NCBI GenBank assembly: GCA_947632485.1
Contig: CANRPJ010000006.1
Location: 52,398-116,397 of the forward strand
Source of the DNA: an uncultured Muribaculaceae bacterium
Lineage (GTDB): Bacteria > Bacteroidota > Bacteroidia > Bacteroidales > Muribaculaceae
Length of the DNA: 64,000 nt
Direction: 5' to 3'
The notes under the pieces were generated by a model that saw only the letters and a list, made by a program, of their open reading frames with translations, was not told where the DNA came from and made no database searches. Positions 7,833-16,335 of this stretch are shown here, piece by piece. Position 1 is the first letter of the stretch. Each line of letters opens with the position of its first letter. Position numbers and translations under genes: made by a program.

Positions 7833-8605
7833 TGCTCTTTAGTTGTATCTTTAAGATCTCCAAGCGGATAGACCTTGAACATGTGCTCAGCCATCCATTC
7901 GTTGGCTTTCTCGGGGCTCATCTTCCAGCCGGAATTGCAGGTTGCCACAACCTCTACCACCGAAGTGCCGCGCTTTGCGATAGCGTTTTCGAAGGCTTTC
8001 TTGAGGCAGGCCTTGGTCTTGCGGGCGGCAGCCGGAGTGTGCACGCTCTGACGCGTCACGTAGCAGGTGCCGTCGAGAAGAGGCATCAGATTGGTTATCT
8101 CCAGCGGGTGGCCGTTGAGGTCCACGCGGCGTCCGTAGGGCGTCGTAGCGGTCTTCTGGCCGATCAGGGTGGTAGGAGCCATCTGTCCACCGGTCATACC
8201 GTAGATAGCGTTGTTTACGAACACCATCACGATATTCTCGCCGCGGTTGGCGGCATGGATACTTTCGGCGGTGCCGATTGCCGACATATCGCCGTCGCCC
8301 TGATAGGTGAATACCACATTCTCCGGCCAGAGGCGGTTGAGGGCTGTAGCTACGGCGGGAGCGCGGCCGTGGGCAGCCTCCACCCAGTCTACATCGATAT
8401 AATTGTAGGCAAATACGGCGCAGCCTACCGGCGATACGCCTACCGTATGGTCAGTGATGCCAAGTTCGGCTATTACCTCGGAGATCAGCTTATGAACCAC
8501 TCCGTGGGAGCAGCCCGGGCAGTAGTGCATGTGCACACTCTGGTCCAGCAGCTCAGGCACTGCATAGACCTTGTTTTCCTCGCGGATTATTTCTTCAAGT
8601 TCCAT
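7829..8605 (-). CDS. 2-oxoacid:ferredoxin oxidoreductase, beta subunit (TPP-binding)
   Basis: I chose the ATG at 8605 (MELEEIIREENKVYAVPELL); an upstream TTG would overlap the alpha-subunit stop. The protein has the CPGCSHG segment and the thiamine diphosphate motif GDGDMSAIGTAE ending near VFVNN, as in VorA/KorB-type beta subunits. It binds TPP and, in the complex, carries out the decarboxylation half-reaction. It lies between alpha (14-base gap) and gamma (4-base overlap), the usual order in Bacteroidota. At 258 residues it is of normal length. Confidence 0.92.
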   Translation of the reverse strand: MELEEIIREENKVYAVPELLDQSVHMHYCPGCSHGVVHKLISEVIAELGITDHTVGVSPVGCAVFAYNYIDVDWVEAAHGRAPAVATALNRLWPENVVFTYQGDGDMSAIGTAESIHAANRGENIVMVFVNNAIYGMTGGQMAPTTLIGQKTATTPYGRRVDLNGHPLEITNLMPLLDGTCYVTRQSVHTPAAARKTKACLKKAFENAIAKRGTSVVEVVATCNSGWKMSPEKANEWMAEHMFKVYPLGDLKDTTKEQ

Positions 8606-8619
8606 TGTGTCGCAGAGGT

Positions 8620-9717
8620 TCAAGCCTCGGATTTGGGGTTAACAATCTTGTTTTCCAATGCATTGAGCACCTCTTCGGGGCTCGGTATGATGCCGCCGAG
8701 GCGTCCGAAATGCTCTACCGGCATTTTGTCGTGAACGGCGAGGCGCACGTCCTGGATCATCTGGCCGGCGTTGAGCTCTACAACCAGAATACCCTTCTTG
8801 CCTTCAGCCGCTTTGGCTACAGCCTCCGTCGGGAAGGGCCAGAGGGTGATCGGGCGCACGATGCCTACCTTGATGCCCTTTTCGGCGGCGAGCTCCTTCG
8901 CCTTGGTGGCGATACGGGCTATCGAGCCGAAGGCCACGATGAGATAGTCGGCGTCTTTCGTACCGATCTCTTCCCAGCGGGTTTCGGTGCGCTCTATTTC
9001 GGCATAGCGGGCCTGGAGGCGTTCGTTGATCACCTCCATGCGCGAGCTCTCAAGCTCCAGGCTGGAGATGATGTTGCGCTTGCGGCCGCCGATGCGTCCG
9101 TTGCAGGCCCAGGGGCACTGCTTGCGCACCTCCTCGTCGGTGCGGCGTGGTTTCTGCTCAGGGAGCACTACCTTCTCCATCATCTGGCCTACTACTCCGT
9201 CGGCCAGAATCATAGCGGGAGTGCGGTGCTTGAAGGCCAGGTCGAAACCGAGGCCGACGAAATCCACCATCTCCTGCACCGTAGAGGGTGCGAGCACGAT
9301 CAGGTGGTAGTCGCCGTGGCCACCGCCCTTGGTAGCCTGGAAATAGTCGGCCTGTGAGGGCTGGATAGTGCCCAGACCCGGTCCGCCGCGGCTCACATTG
9401 AGTATCAGTGCCGGCAGCTCCGATGCGGCTATGTAGGAAATTCCCTCCTGCTTGAGGCTTATGCCCGGCGAGGAGGAGGAGGTCATCACGGCTTTGCCGC
9501 TGGCGGCTCCGCCATAGACCATATTGATGGCGGCCACCTCCGATTCTGCCTGGAGCACTACCATGCCGGTCGTTTCCCAGGGCATCAGCTCTTCGAGGGT
9601 CTCAAGCACTTCGCTCTGCGGCGTGATCGGGTAGCCGAAGTAGCCGTCGGCTCCGTAGCGGATGACGGCGTGGGCAATCGCTTCGTTGCCCTTCATCAGT
9701 CTTACCTCTTCTTTCAT
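8620..9717 (-). CDS. vorB: 2-oxoacid:ferredoxin oxidoreductase, alpha subunit (VorB type)
   Basis: A 365-residue alpha subunit resembling 3-methyl-2-oxobutanoate (2-ketoisovalerate) dehydrogenase VorB. It contains GNEAIAHAVIRYGADGYFGYPITPQSEVLE at the start, MTSSSSPGISLKQEGISY in the middle and the C-terminal LVVELNAGQMIQDVRLAV segment. It supplies the pyrimidine part of the active site shared with the beta subunit. Substrate choice (ketoisovalerate versus 2-oxoglutarate) cannot be settled by eye; the close four-gene layout with a separate ferredoxin favours the Vor type. The gene starts 45 bases after the ferredoxin gene. Confidence 0.88.
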   Translation of the reverse strand: MKEEVRLMKGNEAIAHAVIRYGADGYFGYPITPQSEVLETLEELMPWETTGMVVLQAESEVAAINMVYGGAASGKAVMTSSSSPGISLKQEGISYIAASELPALILNVSRGGPGLGTIQPSQADYFQATKGGGHGDYHLIVLAPSTVQEMVDFVGLGFDLAFKHRTPAMILADGVVGQMMEKVVLPEQKPRRTDEEVRKQCPWACNGRIGGRKRNIISSLELESSRMEVINERLQARYAEIERTETRWEEIGTKDADYLIVAFGSIARIATKAKELAAEKGIKVGIVRPITLWPFPTEAVAKAAEGKKGILVVELNAGQMIQDVRLAVHDKMPVEHFGRLGGIIPSPEEVLNALENKIVNPKSEA

Positions 9718-9762
9718 CTTTCTTCGTAGGTGAGTTTATCAGGTTTTACAAATGCGGGGCCG

Positions 9763-9996
9763 TTACGCTTCAGTCTTGACGCGATAGACCTCAATGCAGG
9801 CGTCGGGGCATACCCAGGCGCACGAACAGCATCCGGTGCAGTTCTCCGGATTTGCCATGTAGGCGAAATGGTAGCCGCGGTCGTTCACCTCGGAACGCTG
9901 CAGGGCGAGGGTGCCCGTAGGACACGCCACGACGCAGAGATTGCACCCTTTGCAGCGGTCGGTATTGACCGTGACGGCTCCTCTTACTTTAATCAT
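9763..9996 (-). CDS. 2x[4Fe-4S] ferredoxin, delta subunit of the Vor complex
   Basis: A 77-residue ferredoxin with two complete cluster motifs, CKGCNLCVVACP and CTGCCSCAWVCP. It should take electrons from the TPP enzyme and pass them to free ferredoxin. It is the first gene of the alpha-beta-gamma oxidoreductase cluster. The sirtuin gene ends 47 bases upstream on the same strand, so all five may be co-transcribed. Confidence 0.93.
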   Translation of the reverse strand: MIKVRGAVTVNTDRCKGCNLCVVACPTGTLALQRSEVNDRGYHFAYMANPENCTGCCSCAWVCPDACIEVYRVKTEA

Positions 9997-10043
9997 GGTT
10001 GGTTAGGGTTAATTATTGAGATAGGGATATTTTCAGCGTTTCT

Positions 10044-10781
10044 TTATTTCTTGTCAGCCCTTAGCCGGCGCGCAAGTTCGGCCACTCCTTTGGTGGCCGG
10101 TTCGGCTATCACCTGCAGCCCGGGCACTCCTGTCACTGCTGCCGGCCGCGGATCAATGTACCACACCGGGGTACCCGGCTTCACCTGATAGAGCAGGCCG
10201 GCGGCGGGATACACCACCAGCGATGTGCCGATCACCACGAAAATATCGGCTTGGGCGGCAAGCTCGGCGGCGGGCTCGATGTTGGGCACCGCCTCCTGGA
10301 AAAACATGATGTGCGGGCGCATCAGGTTGCCCTTGGCTCCGCGGGTAAGCGGAGTGGTAACCGGATTGGCCGGGTCGATCGGCTCGATATCGTCAGGATC
10401 GTCTACGGCGCGCATCTTCATCAGCTCTCCGTGGAGATGGAGCACTGAGCTGCTGCCGGCCCGCTCGTGGAGGTCGTCGACATTCTGGGTGATAATCCTC
10501 ACATCGAAGTCTTTCTCCAGATCTACGAGCGCGCGATGGGCATCGTTGGGCTCGGCGTGGAGCAGCTGGGCGCGGCGTTCGTTGTAGAACCGGTGAACCA
10601 GCTCGGGGTTTCGGCGGAAGCCGTCGGCGCTGGCCACGTCCATCACCGGATAATTCTCCCAGAGCCCGTCGGCATCGCGGAAGGTGGAAAGTCCGCTCTC
10701 GGCGGAGATTCCGGCTCCTGTAGATACCACAAGCAGCGGCTTGCGCCCGGGGGCATCGGATTGGTGATTTTTTTCGGTCAT
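10044..10781 (-). CDS. Sir2-family NAD-dependent protein deacylase, lacking zinc cysteines
   Basis: A 245-residue sirtuin with all NAD/catalytic motifs: GAGISAESGLSTFRDADGLW, TQNVDDLHERAG and HGEL (catalytic His). A Tyr/Arg pair in HRFYNERRAQ resembles the class III desuccinylase signature of CobB/SIRT5. Oddly, the protein contains no cysteine at all, so the usual structural Zn(Cys)4 module is absent; its place is taken by a Pro/Asp-rich loop (DDPDDIEPIDPANP). It would remove acetyl or acidic acyl groups from lysines. Its position upstream of the acyl-CoA-forming Vor complex makes a link with acyl-CoA-driven lysine acylation attractive but unproven. Confidence 0.9.
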   Translation of the reverse strand: MTEKNHQSDAPGRKPLLVVSTGAGISAESGLSTFRDADGLWENYPVMDVASADGFRRNPELVHRFYNERRAQLLHAEPNDAHRALVDLEKDFDVRIITQNVDDLHERAGSSSVLHLHGELMKMRAVDDPDDIEPIDPANPVTTPLTRGAKGNLMRPHIMFFQEAVPNIEPAAELAAQADIFVVIGTSLVVYPAAGLLYQVKPGTPVWYIDPRPAAVTGVPGLQVIAEPATKGVAELARRLRADKK

Positions 10782-10803
10782 GGGAGTGGTGAGTTTCTAA
10801 TTA

Positions 10804-10811
10804 CAAAGATA
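10804..10811 (-). promoter_or_regulatory. -7 box for the sirtuin/vor operon
   Basis: The minus strand reads TATCTTTG (TAnnTTTG), 22 bases before the sirtuin start, in the gap after the glycosyltransferase gene. Confidence 0.6.
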
Positions 10812-10858
10812 CCTTTTATTCTGCTCTCATGCAAGCCTGCGGCGAGCTCTTTTTCTTT

Positions 10859-11794
10859 TCACTCTGATTTAGGGAGCAAAAGATTTCCTAAAAGAGCGCC
10901 TATGCGGTTTTTCAGGCGCGTATGCGAGCCGAAGAAGCTGTCCCATCTGCGCTCTGCCACCATATTGCGGCATCTCTGCGCCAGCTCCGGATTCTTGCTT
11001 CCGGAGGCCTGGAGCGCGCGGCCCACATTGAAGGCTGCCGACATCGCCCGGTCGCGGGCGGCGGGCACCAGACTGGGGTGGTGAGTGGCCATATAGGCCT
11101 CGATGCGCGCTGTCACGTCGAGAGCGTCGGCGCGCTCCTCGCTCCAGTTGGAGCTGAAGTTGCCGCCGTGCATCCGGTAGTAGTAGAGCGGGTATTCCAG
11201 AAAGGCCACCTTCTGTGTCTTCAAGTAGAGGCGATAGAAGAGGTCGAGGTCTTCAAAGCGCGTGCCGGGGCGGAAGCGAAGGCCGCTCCAGAGGTGACGC
11301 TTCGACATCGTGCCGCTCAAGGTGCTCTCCATACCTCTGCGCTGATAAAGGGTAAGCTCCACAGCCTGAGCCGGCTCAAGCACTTCTGCGGCCGGCACCT
11401 CTCCGCGGGTCACTCTCGGCGCCTCGCCCGAAAATCTCTTCACGGGGCTTACCGCCAGCTCCACGCCGGAGGCTTCCGCCACTCCCACCAGAGTGGAGAA
11501 GAGGCGGGGGTCGCAGAGATCGTCGGCATCAATAAATGTGATCCATTGTCCCTGCGCGCGGTCGAGTGCCGCGTTGCGGGCTTCGCTCACTCCTGTGGCT
11601 GGCTGCTTGAGGAGCTTCACGCGCGATTCCTCAGCGGCTATCTTTTCTACGATTGCCGCTGTAGAGTCGGTAGATCCGTCGTCGACCACCCACAGCTCCC
11701 AGGATCCCATGTCCTGATTTATGACGCTGCCGATAGCCTGTGCGATCCAGGGGGCGGCATCACGCGCCGCCATCACGGCCGATACGAGAGGCAT
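10859..11794 (-). CDS. Glycosyltransferase family 2
   Basis: A 311-residue GT-A fold enzyme. The N-terminus MPLVSAVMAARDAAPWIAQA, the nucleotide-binding VVDDGSTDST, the DAD-type metal site (WITFIDADDLCD) and a downstream region RFEDLDLFYRLYL fit GT2. It transfers a sugar from a nucleotide donor, most likely during surface polysaccharide or lipid-linked glycan synthesis; donor and acceptor cannot be told. It starts 6 bases after frr, so it looks like an appended member of the pyrH-frr operon. Confidence 0.87.
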   Translation of the reverse strand: MPLVSAVMAARDAAPWIAQAIGSVINQDMGSWELWVVDDGSTDSTAAIVEKIAAEESRVKLLKQPATGVSEARNAALDRAQGQWITFIDADDLCDPRLFSTLVGVAEASGVELAVSPVKRFSGEAPRVTRGEVPAAEVLEPAQAVELTLYQRRGMESTLSGTMSKRHLWSGLRFRPGTRFEDLDLFYRLYLKTQKVAFLEYPLYYYRMHGGNFSSNWSEERADALDVTARIEAYMATHHPSLVPAARDRAMSAAFNVGRALQASGSKNPELAQRCRNMVAERRWDSFFGSHTRLKNRIGALLGNLLLPKSE

Positions 11795-11800
11795 GGCTGA

Positions 11801-12358
11801 TCAGACTGTAAGGATTTCTTTCTCTTTGGCTGCAAAGATCTCGTCGATGCGGGCCATGTATTTGTCGTGGAGCTTCTGCACCTTGTTTTCGGCGTCTTTC
11901 TCCAGGTCTTCGCTCAGACCCTGCTTAATCTCCTTCTTAAGCCCCTCGATAGCCTCGCGGCGGGCATTGCGCACCGAAACCTTAGCGTTTTCGGATTCGC
12001 CCTTACACTGCTTCACGAGCTGCTTGCGGCGCTCCTCGGTGAGGGGCGGAATGCAGAGGCGGATCACTTCGCCGTTGTTTTCCGGCGTCACTCCCAGTTC
12101 GGAGTCGATGATGGCTTTCTCGATTACCTTGAGCATCGATTTCTCCCAGGGGGTGATGGCGATGGTGCGGGCATCGGGCACTGATACGTTGGCCACATTG
12201 GCTACCGGCGACATTGAGCCGTAATAGTCCACGCGGATACCGTCGAGGAGTTTGGCTGAGGCCTTGCCGGCACGAATGTGGTCGAGAGTGTCGTCGAGGT
12301 ATTCCACGGCAAGCTCCATGGCATCACCTGCATTCGACAGATATTCATTGACTTCCAT
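11801..12358 (-). CDS. frr: Ribosome recycling factor
   Basis: A 185-residue RRF that splits post-termination ribosomes with EF-G. The family landmarks are visible: [23 protein letters not shown] near residue 30, [16 protein letters not shown] in the middle, and the C-terminal helix with [24 protein letters not shown]. Length is standard. It lies 12 bases downstream of pyrH, the conserved bacterial gene order. Confidence 0.97.
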   Translation of the reverse strand: MEVNEYLSNAGDAMELAVEYLDDTLDHIRAGKASAKLLDGIRVDYYGSMSPVANVANVSVPDARTIAITPWEKSMLKVIEKAIIDSELGVTPENNGEVIRLCIPPLTEERRKQLVKQCKGESENAKVSVRNARREAIEGLKKEIKQGLSEDLEKDAENKVQKLHDKYMARIDEIFAAKEKEILTV

Positions 12359-12370
12359 ACTATTGGGGTT

Positions 12371-13105
12371 TTATTGGTTATGCTTTTTTTCAGTTGCGGC
12401 AGCGGTTACGAGCGTGCCTACATTGTCGCCGTTCATCATGCGGCCCAGATTGCCTTCCACGTCCATGTTGAATACATAGATCGGCATTCCGTTTTCCTTG
12501 CAGAGCGCGGTGGCGGTAAGATCCATCACCTTGAGGCCGCGGGCAAGCACCTCATCGTAGCTTATCTCATCGAATTTGGTAGCCGTAGGATCTTTCTCCG
12601 GGTCGGCAGTGTAGACGCCGTCGACGCGCGTGCCTTTCAGCATCACCTCCGCCCCGATCTCTACGGCGCGCAGAGCCGATGCGGTGTCGGTCGTGAAGAA
12701 GGGATTGCCCGTTCCGCCGCTGATAATCACTATCTCGCCGCGGCTCATGGCCTCCAGGGCGCGGTGCTTGGAGTAATGCTCTCCTATGGGGTGCATGGCG
12801 ATGGCGGTGAGCATGCATACCTTCTGCCCCGCATTCTCGAGGGCGCAGCTGAGCGCCAGGGAATTGATAGTGGTGGCGAGCATACCCATCTGGTCGCCCT
12901 TCACCCGGTCGAAGCCTTTCGATGCTCCGGCGAGGCCGCGGAAGATATTGCCCCCTCCGATCACGATTCCGATTTCTACTCCCTGATCGGCTATCTCCTT
13001 GATCTGTCGGGCATAGCTGGCGAGGCGCCCGGCGTCGATGCCGGTGCCCTGCGCTCCGGCGAGCGATTCGCCGCTTAGCTTGAGCAGGATCCGATTGTAT
13101 TTCAT
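12371..13105 (-). CDS. pyrH: UMP kinase
   Basis: A 244-residue PyrH that phosphorylates UMP to UDP in pyrimidine synthesis. The start MKYNRILLKLSGESLAG at 13105 is the family N-terminus; an open frame further upstream adds 45 unrelated residues and is rejected. The amino-acid-kinase motifs GIVIGGGNIFRG and the central IISGGTGNPFFTTDTAS are present. It is the first gene of the pyrH-frr-glycosyltransferase unit. Confidence 0.97.
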   Translation of the reverse strand: MKYNRILLKLSGESLAGAQGTGIDAGRLASYARQIKEIADQGVEIGIVIGGGNIFRGLAGASKGFDRVKGDQMGMLATTINSLALSCALENAGQKVCMLTAIAMHPIGEHYSKHRALEAMSRGEIVIISGGTGNPFFTTDTASALRAVEIGAEVMLKGTRVDGVYTADPEKDPTATKFDEISYDEVLARGLKVMDLTATALCKENGMPIYVFNMDVEGNLGRMMNGDNVGTLVTAAATEKKHNQ

Positions 13106-13188
13106 ATCCGGTGATGCTTTCTGATTTTCCACAAACTTACAAAAAAAATTCCGAAGCTGCAACTCCGCAAGCTCCGGAACCAAGATTT

Positions 13189-13731
13189 TTATCTGAGGCC
13201 GAGGTGAAGATAGAAATGCCAGAGCAGAATTCCGGCGCATACGGCCACATTGAGACTGTGTTTGGTGCCCGCCTGGGGAATCTCCACCACCGTGTCGGCG
13301 GCATCGGCAAGCCGCTGGCTAACTCCCTCTACCTCATTGCCTACCACCAGAAGCCATCGCTGCTGAGCCGAAGGGTGAAACTGCTGGAGAGGGGTGCTTC
13401 CCTGCGTCTGCTCGGCCACTACGAGCTGCCAGCCTTCGGCCTGCAGCCGCAGCGCCTCGTCGGCACCGTTGGCCACATAGCGCCATGCCACGCTCCTCTC
13501 GGCGCCGAGTGAGGTCTTGAGCAGCTCCGGGTGGGGAGGGCGGCCGCTGATGCCCGAAAGAATCACCTCTTCTACAAGAAAGGCATCGGAGGTGCGGAAA
13601 ATGGAGCCTACGTTCTGAAGCGAACGCACATCTTCCACCAGCACGCGCAGAGGCAGTTTGGGGAGCTGCCGGTAAGCCTCCTCGCTCACCCGCGTAAGCT
13701 CCACGATGCTTTTTTTCTGTCGCCCGCTCAT
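13189..13731 (-). CDS. SpoU/TrmH-family RNA 2'-O-methyltransferase
   Basis: A 180-residue SPOUT methyltransferase. I chose the ATG at 13731, which overlaps the nadA stop (ATGA). Motifs seen are RVLVEDVRSLQNVGSIFRTSDAF near the N-terminus (motif 1, with the catalytic Arg), LLVVGNEVEGVSQ (motif 2) and IPQAGTKHSLNVAVCAGILL (motif 3), which form the SAM-binding knot. It lacks the extra N-terminal substrate-binding domain of TrmH/RlmB. The RNA target is unknown. Confidence 0.9.
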   Translation of the reverse strand: MSGRQKKSIVELTRVSEEAYRQLPKLPLRVLVEDVRSLQNVGSIFRTSDAFLVEEVILSGISGRPPHPELLKTSLGAERSVAWRYVANGADEALRLQAEGWQLVVAEQTQGSTPLQQFHPSAQQRWLLVVGNEVEGVSQRLADAADTVVEIPQAGTKHSLNVAVCAGILLWHFYLHLGLR

Positions 13732-14660
13732 TTCGAGAGCTCCAGCATGCGCTCTATCGGCTTGCGGGCCAGGCGAGCCGTCTCTTCCGAAACCACGATC
13801 TCCGGCTTGCCGTCGCGCAGCGCCTCGTAGACCTTCTGCAGCGTATTGAGCTTCATGTATTCGCATTCGTTGCACTGGCACTCCGCATCTTCTGCCGGCG
13901 CTGCCAGGAAGGTCTTCTCAGGGCAAGCCTTGCGCATCTCGAAGAGGATACCGCTTTCGGTGACCACGATAAATTCCTGAGCCTCCGACTGGCGGGCATA
14001 GTCGAGCAGTGCGGCCGTGCTGCCTACCTTGTCGGCTATGAGCTGCAGCGGGCGGCGGCATTCGGGGTGCACGAGCACTTTCGCTCCCGGGTGCTCCTCT
14101 TTCATCTTCGCTATGGCCTCGAGCGAGAAGCGGTCGTGGACGTGGCAGCGGCCCGGCCAGAGCACCATGTTGCGGCCCGTGGAGGCGTTGATGTATTCGC
14201 CGAGATTGCGGTCGGGGCCGAAGATTATTTTCTCGTCCTGAGGCAGCGAATCGATTACCTTGCGGGCATTGCCTGAGGTCACTACGATATCGGTGAGTGT
14301 TTTCACGGCAGCCGTAGTGTTGACATAGCTGATCACCGTATGGCCCGGGTGCTGGTCAATGAATTTCTTGAGGTCTTCAGCGGGGCAGCTGTCGGCCAGC
14401 GAGCAGCCGGCTGCCTCGTCGGGCACGAGCACCGTGCGGTCCGGGCAAAGAATCTTGGCCGTCTCACCCATGAAATGCACTCCGCACATCACAATCACTT
14501 CGGCGTCGGTTTTAGCCGCCTGCTGCGCCAGAGCCAGCGAATCGCCAATAAAATCGGCTATCTCCTGAATCTCTTCGCGTTGGTAATAGTGGGCCATTAT
14601 CACGGCCTTTTTCTCTTTCTTGAGTCGGGCAATCTCCTGCCGCAGTTCGTCGTGAGTCAT
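13728..14660 (-). CDS. nadA: Quinolinate synthase A
   Basis: A 310-residue NadA that condenses iminoaspartate with dihydroxyacetone phosphate to quinolinate in de novo NAD synthesis. Visible landmarks are MAHYYQREEIQEIADFIGDSLALA, MCGVHFMGETAKIL, the segment HPECRRPL, and C-terminal cysteines in DAECQCNECEYMKL that can serve as 4Fe-4S ligands. It has its own -7 box. The methyltransferase gene downstream is translationally coupled to it. Confidence 0.96.
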   Translation of the reverse strand: MTHDELRQEIARLKKEKKAVIMAHYYQREEIQEIADFIGDSLALAQQAAKTDAEVIVMCGVHFMGETAKILCPDRTVLVPDEAAGCSLADSCPAEDLKKFIDQHPGHTVISYVNTTAAVKTLTDIVVTSGNARKVIDSLPQDEKIIFGPDRNLGEYINASTGRNMVLWPGRCHVHDRFSLEAIAKMKEEHPGAKVLVHPECRRPLQLIADKVGSTAALLDYARQSEAQEFIVVTESGILFEMRKACPEKTFLAAPAEDAECQCNECEYMKLNTLQKVYEALRDGKPEIVVSEETARLARKPIERMLELSK

Positions 14661-14689
14661 CAGAGTTAGGGTTTATGGTTTGACCGTTG

Positions 14690-14697
14690 CAAAGATA
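14690..14697 (-). promoter_or_regulatory. -7 box for nadA
   Basis: The minus strand reads TATCTTTG, 29 bases before the nadA ATG. Confidence 0.6.
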
Positions 14698-14737
14698 ACG
14701 CTTTTTCCCGTGGGAGCGTTCCGGCGGAGCCATTTTG

Positions 14738-15472
14738 TCACTCGGAAGCGAAAACATCGGCGAGCACGTCGGGCGAACGCAGCGAGGCCAGGCCGGGCAG
14801 ATGGATAGCATAGTAGCGCAGTAGCCCCGACAGAAGCTGCCGGCGCTGGGCGGCGCTGAACCGGAAGCGGTGCATGTTGGCGGCGTTGATGCGGGCCAGA
14901 ATGGGGAGGAATCCCGCCTCTGCGGGCGCCACCGCGTCGGAATGGGCAGGAGGCCGTATGGTGAAGCGCCCGGCCCTCATGTCGAAGTAGGCACCCTCTT
15001 CCGCCTCTTCGAAGTCGGGCATGATGCCGGCCGGTCCGAGAAGGCCTACTATGAAGCAGATGTGGAAATTGGCTATGCCCTCTCTTTGGGCTGAGAAGAA
15101 GCGCAGAGAGGAGGTGATATAGGCCCAGAGCGAAGGATCGGGAGGGCTGTCGCGCAGGAAGCGGCGCAGGAAATCCTGAATGAAAAGCGCCATAGCCGCC
15201 TTCACCGGGCTCAGGCGCAGCCCCGACCAGGCCTCTGCCACCGCGAGGCGCCCGAGAGTCTGCAAGTCGCGTCCAGGCCTGAAGCGGATCTCCGCCTCCA
15301 CTATGGTAAGGGGTTGTAGGCGTGCGGCTCGCAGGCGCGCCGTCCGTCCGGTGCCTGCAGAAGAGAGGCAGGAGAGGCGCCCGCGGGTAGGGGTATAGAG
15401 GGTCACTACGTTGTGGCGGTCGGAATGCCGCACCACATCAGTCACCAGGCCCATAACCGTTTCTGTCATCAT
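14738..15472 (-). CDS. recO: DNA repair protein RecO
   Basis: A 244-residue RecO with the N-terminal OB-fold opening (GLVTDVVRHSDRHNVVTLYTPTRGRLSCL) and the helical C-terminal domain (SPVKAAMALFIQDFLRRFLRD, NFHICFIVGLLGPAGIMPDF). RecO anneals SSB-coated single strands and loads RecA with RecR in the RecFOR pathway. The zinc cysteine cluster found in some RecO proteins is not present, as is usual in Bacteroidota. It appears monocistronic, between nadA and the divergent rubrerythrin gene. Confidence 0.92.
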   Translation of the reverse strand: MMTETVMGLVTDVVRHSDRHNVVTLYTPTRGRLSCLSSAGTGRTARLRAARLQPLTIVEAEIRFRPGRDLQTLGRLAVAEAWSGLRLSPVKAAMALFIQDFLRRFLRDSPPDPSLWAYITSSLRFFSAQREGIANFHICFIVGLLGPAGIMPDFEEAEEGAYFDMRAGRFTIRPPAHSDAVAPAEAGFLPILARINAANMHRFRFSAAQRRQLLSGLLRYYAIHLPGLASLRSPDVLADVFASE

Positions 15473-15577
15473 AAAGGCGAAGTTAGCTCTTTTTTCTGCT
15501 CCGGGGGTGAACTAAAAAGGGTAGGGAGCGTTAAAAGTTTGTAACTGACTCAAAAACTTATCAAAAAAATTTATACT

Positions 15578-16171
15578 ATGGCTACAACAACTCCCAAAAG
15601 CCTTGTAGGCACCAAAACGCAGAACAATCTCGCCGTATCTTATGCGGCTGAATCAATGGCATACACCCGCTACACCTATTTCAGCCAGCAGGCCGAGAAA
15701 GAGATGTACTATCAGGTGGCAAATATTTTCGCCGAGACTGCTGCCAACGAGCTTCACCATGCTAAGATCTATCTGCGCTTCATGTCAGAAGGCAACGGCC
15801 AGACCGCCCCGATGACGGTAGATGCAGGCGTGATCGGCACAACGGCTCAGAATCTTGCAGTAGCAGCCAGCGAGGAGCAGAGCGAGGGAGTAGATCTCTA
15901 TACTAAGTTTGCCGCAGAGGCTGAGGAAGAGGGCTTTACGGAGATAGCCGGTCGCTTCCGTGCGATTGCTACTATCGAGAAGCATCATGAGGAGCGCTTC
16001 AATAAGCTCCGCGAGCGCATCGAAAACGGAACGATGTGGAAGCGCGATAAGCCGATCAAATGGCAGTGCCTCGTATGCGGCTACATCTACGAAGGCGTTG
16101 AGCCTCCCGTAAAGTGCCCCGCTTGCGCTCACCCCTACCAGCACTTCATGCCGGCTGAGGAGAATTTCTAA
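15578..16171 (+). CDS. rbr: Rubrerythrin
   Basis: A 197-residue rubrerythrin: an N-terminal ferritin-like four-helix domain with di-iron ligands (AESMAYTRYTYF, AANELHHAKIY, EEGFTEIAGRF, EKHHEERF) and a C-terminal rubredoxin-like domain with two CxxC knuckles (CLVCGYIYEG and CPACAHPYQ). It reduces hydrogen peroxide in anaerobes. It stands alone and is followed by a hairpin terminator. Confidence 0.96.
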   Translation: MATTTPKSLVGTKTQNNLAVSYAAESMAYTRYTYFSQQAEKEMYYQVANIFAETAANELHHAKIYLRFMSEGNGQTAPMTVDAGVIGTTAQNLAVAASEEQSEGVDLYTKFAAEAEEEGFTEIAGRFRAIATIEKHHEERFNKLRERIENGTMWKRDKPIKWQCLVCGYIYEGVEPPVKCPACAHPYQHFMPAEENF

Positions 16172-16196
16172 AGAATTAGAGGAAAAAGCTTGGATA

Positions 16197-16229
16197 GAGG
16201 AGGAGCCCTGATACCTGGGTTCCTCCTCA
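16197..16229 (+). terminator. Putative terminator after rubrerythrin
   Basis: GAGGAGGA and CCC arms pair with GGG and TCCTCCTC around a short loop; a T-rich stretch follows a few bases later. Confidence 0.6.
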
Positions 16230-16299
16230 TTGCATTTTTAGATTCACTGGCGATTTGGAGATTCTTTGCCTGCCTATGGGAGCTAAGAATCTTTTTCTG

Positions 16300-16307
16300 T
16301 AACTTTG
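16300..16307 (+). promoter_or_regulatory. -7 box upstream of the TPR/outer-membrane pair
   Basis: TAACTTTG matches TAnnTTTG, 28 bases before the TPR gene start. Confidence 0.55.
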
Positions 16308-16335
16308 CATCAGTATATAATGTAAAGCTTACGAT

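Noticed and set aside
7832..8734. A 300-codon plus-strand frame opposite the Vor beta subunit
   Set aside because: Antisense shadow of a well-recognised enzyme gene.
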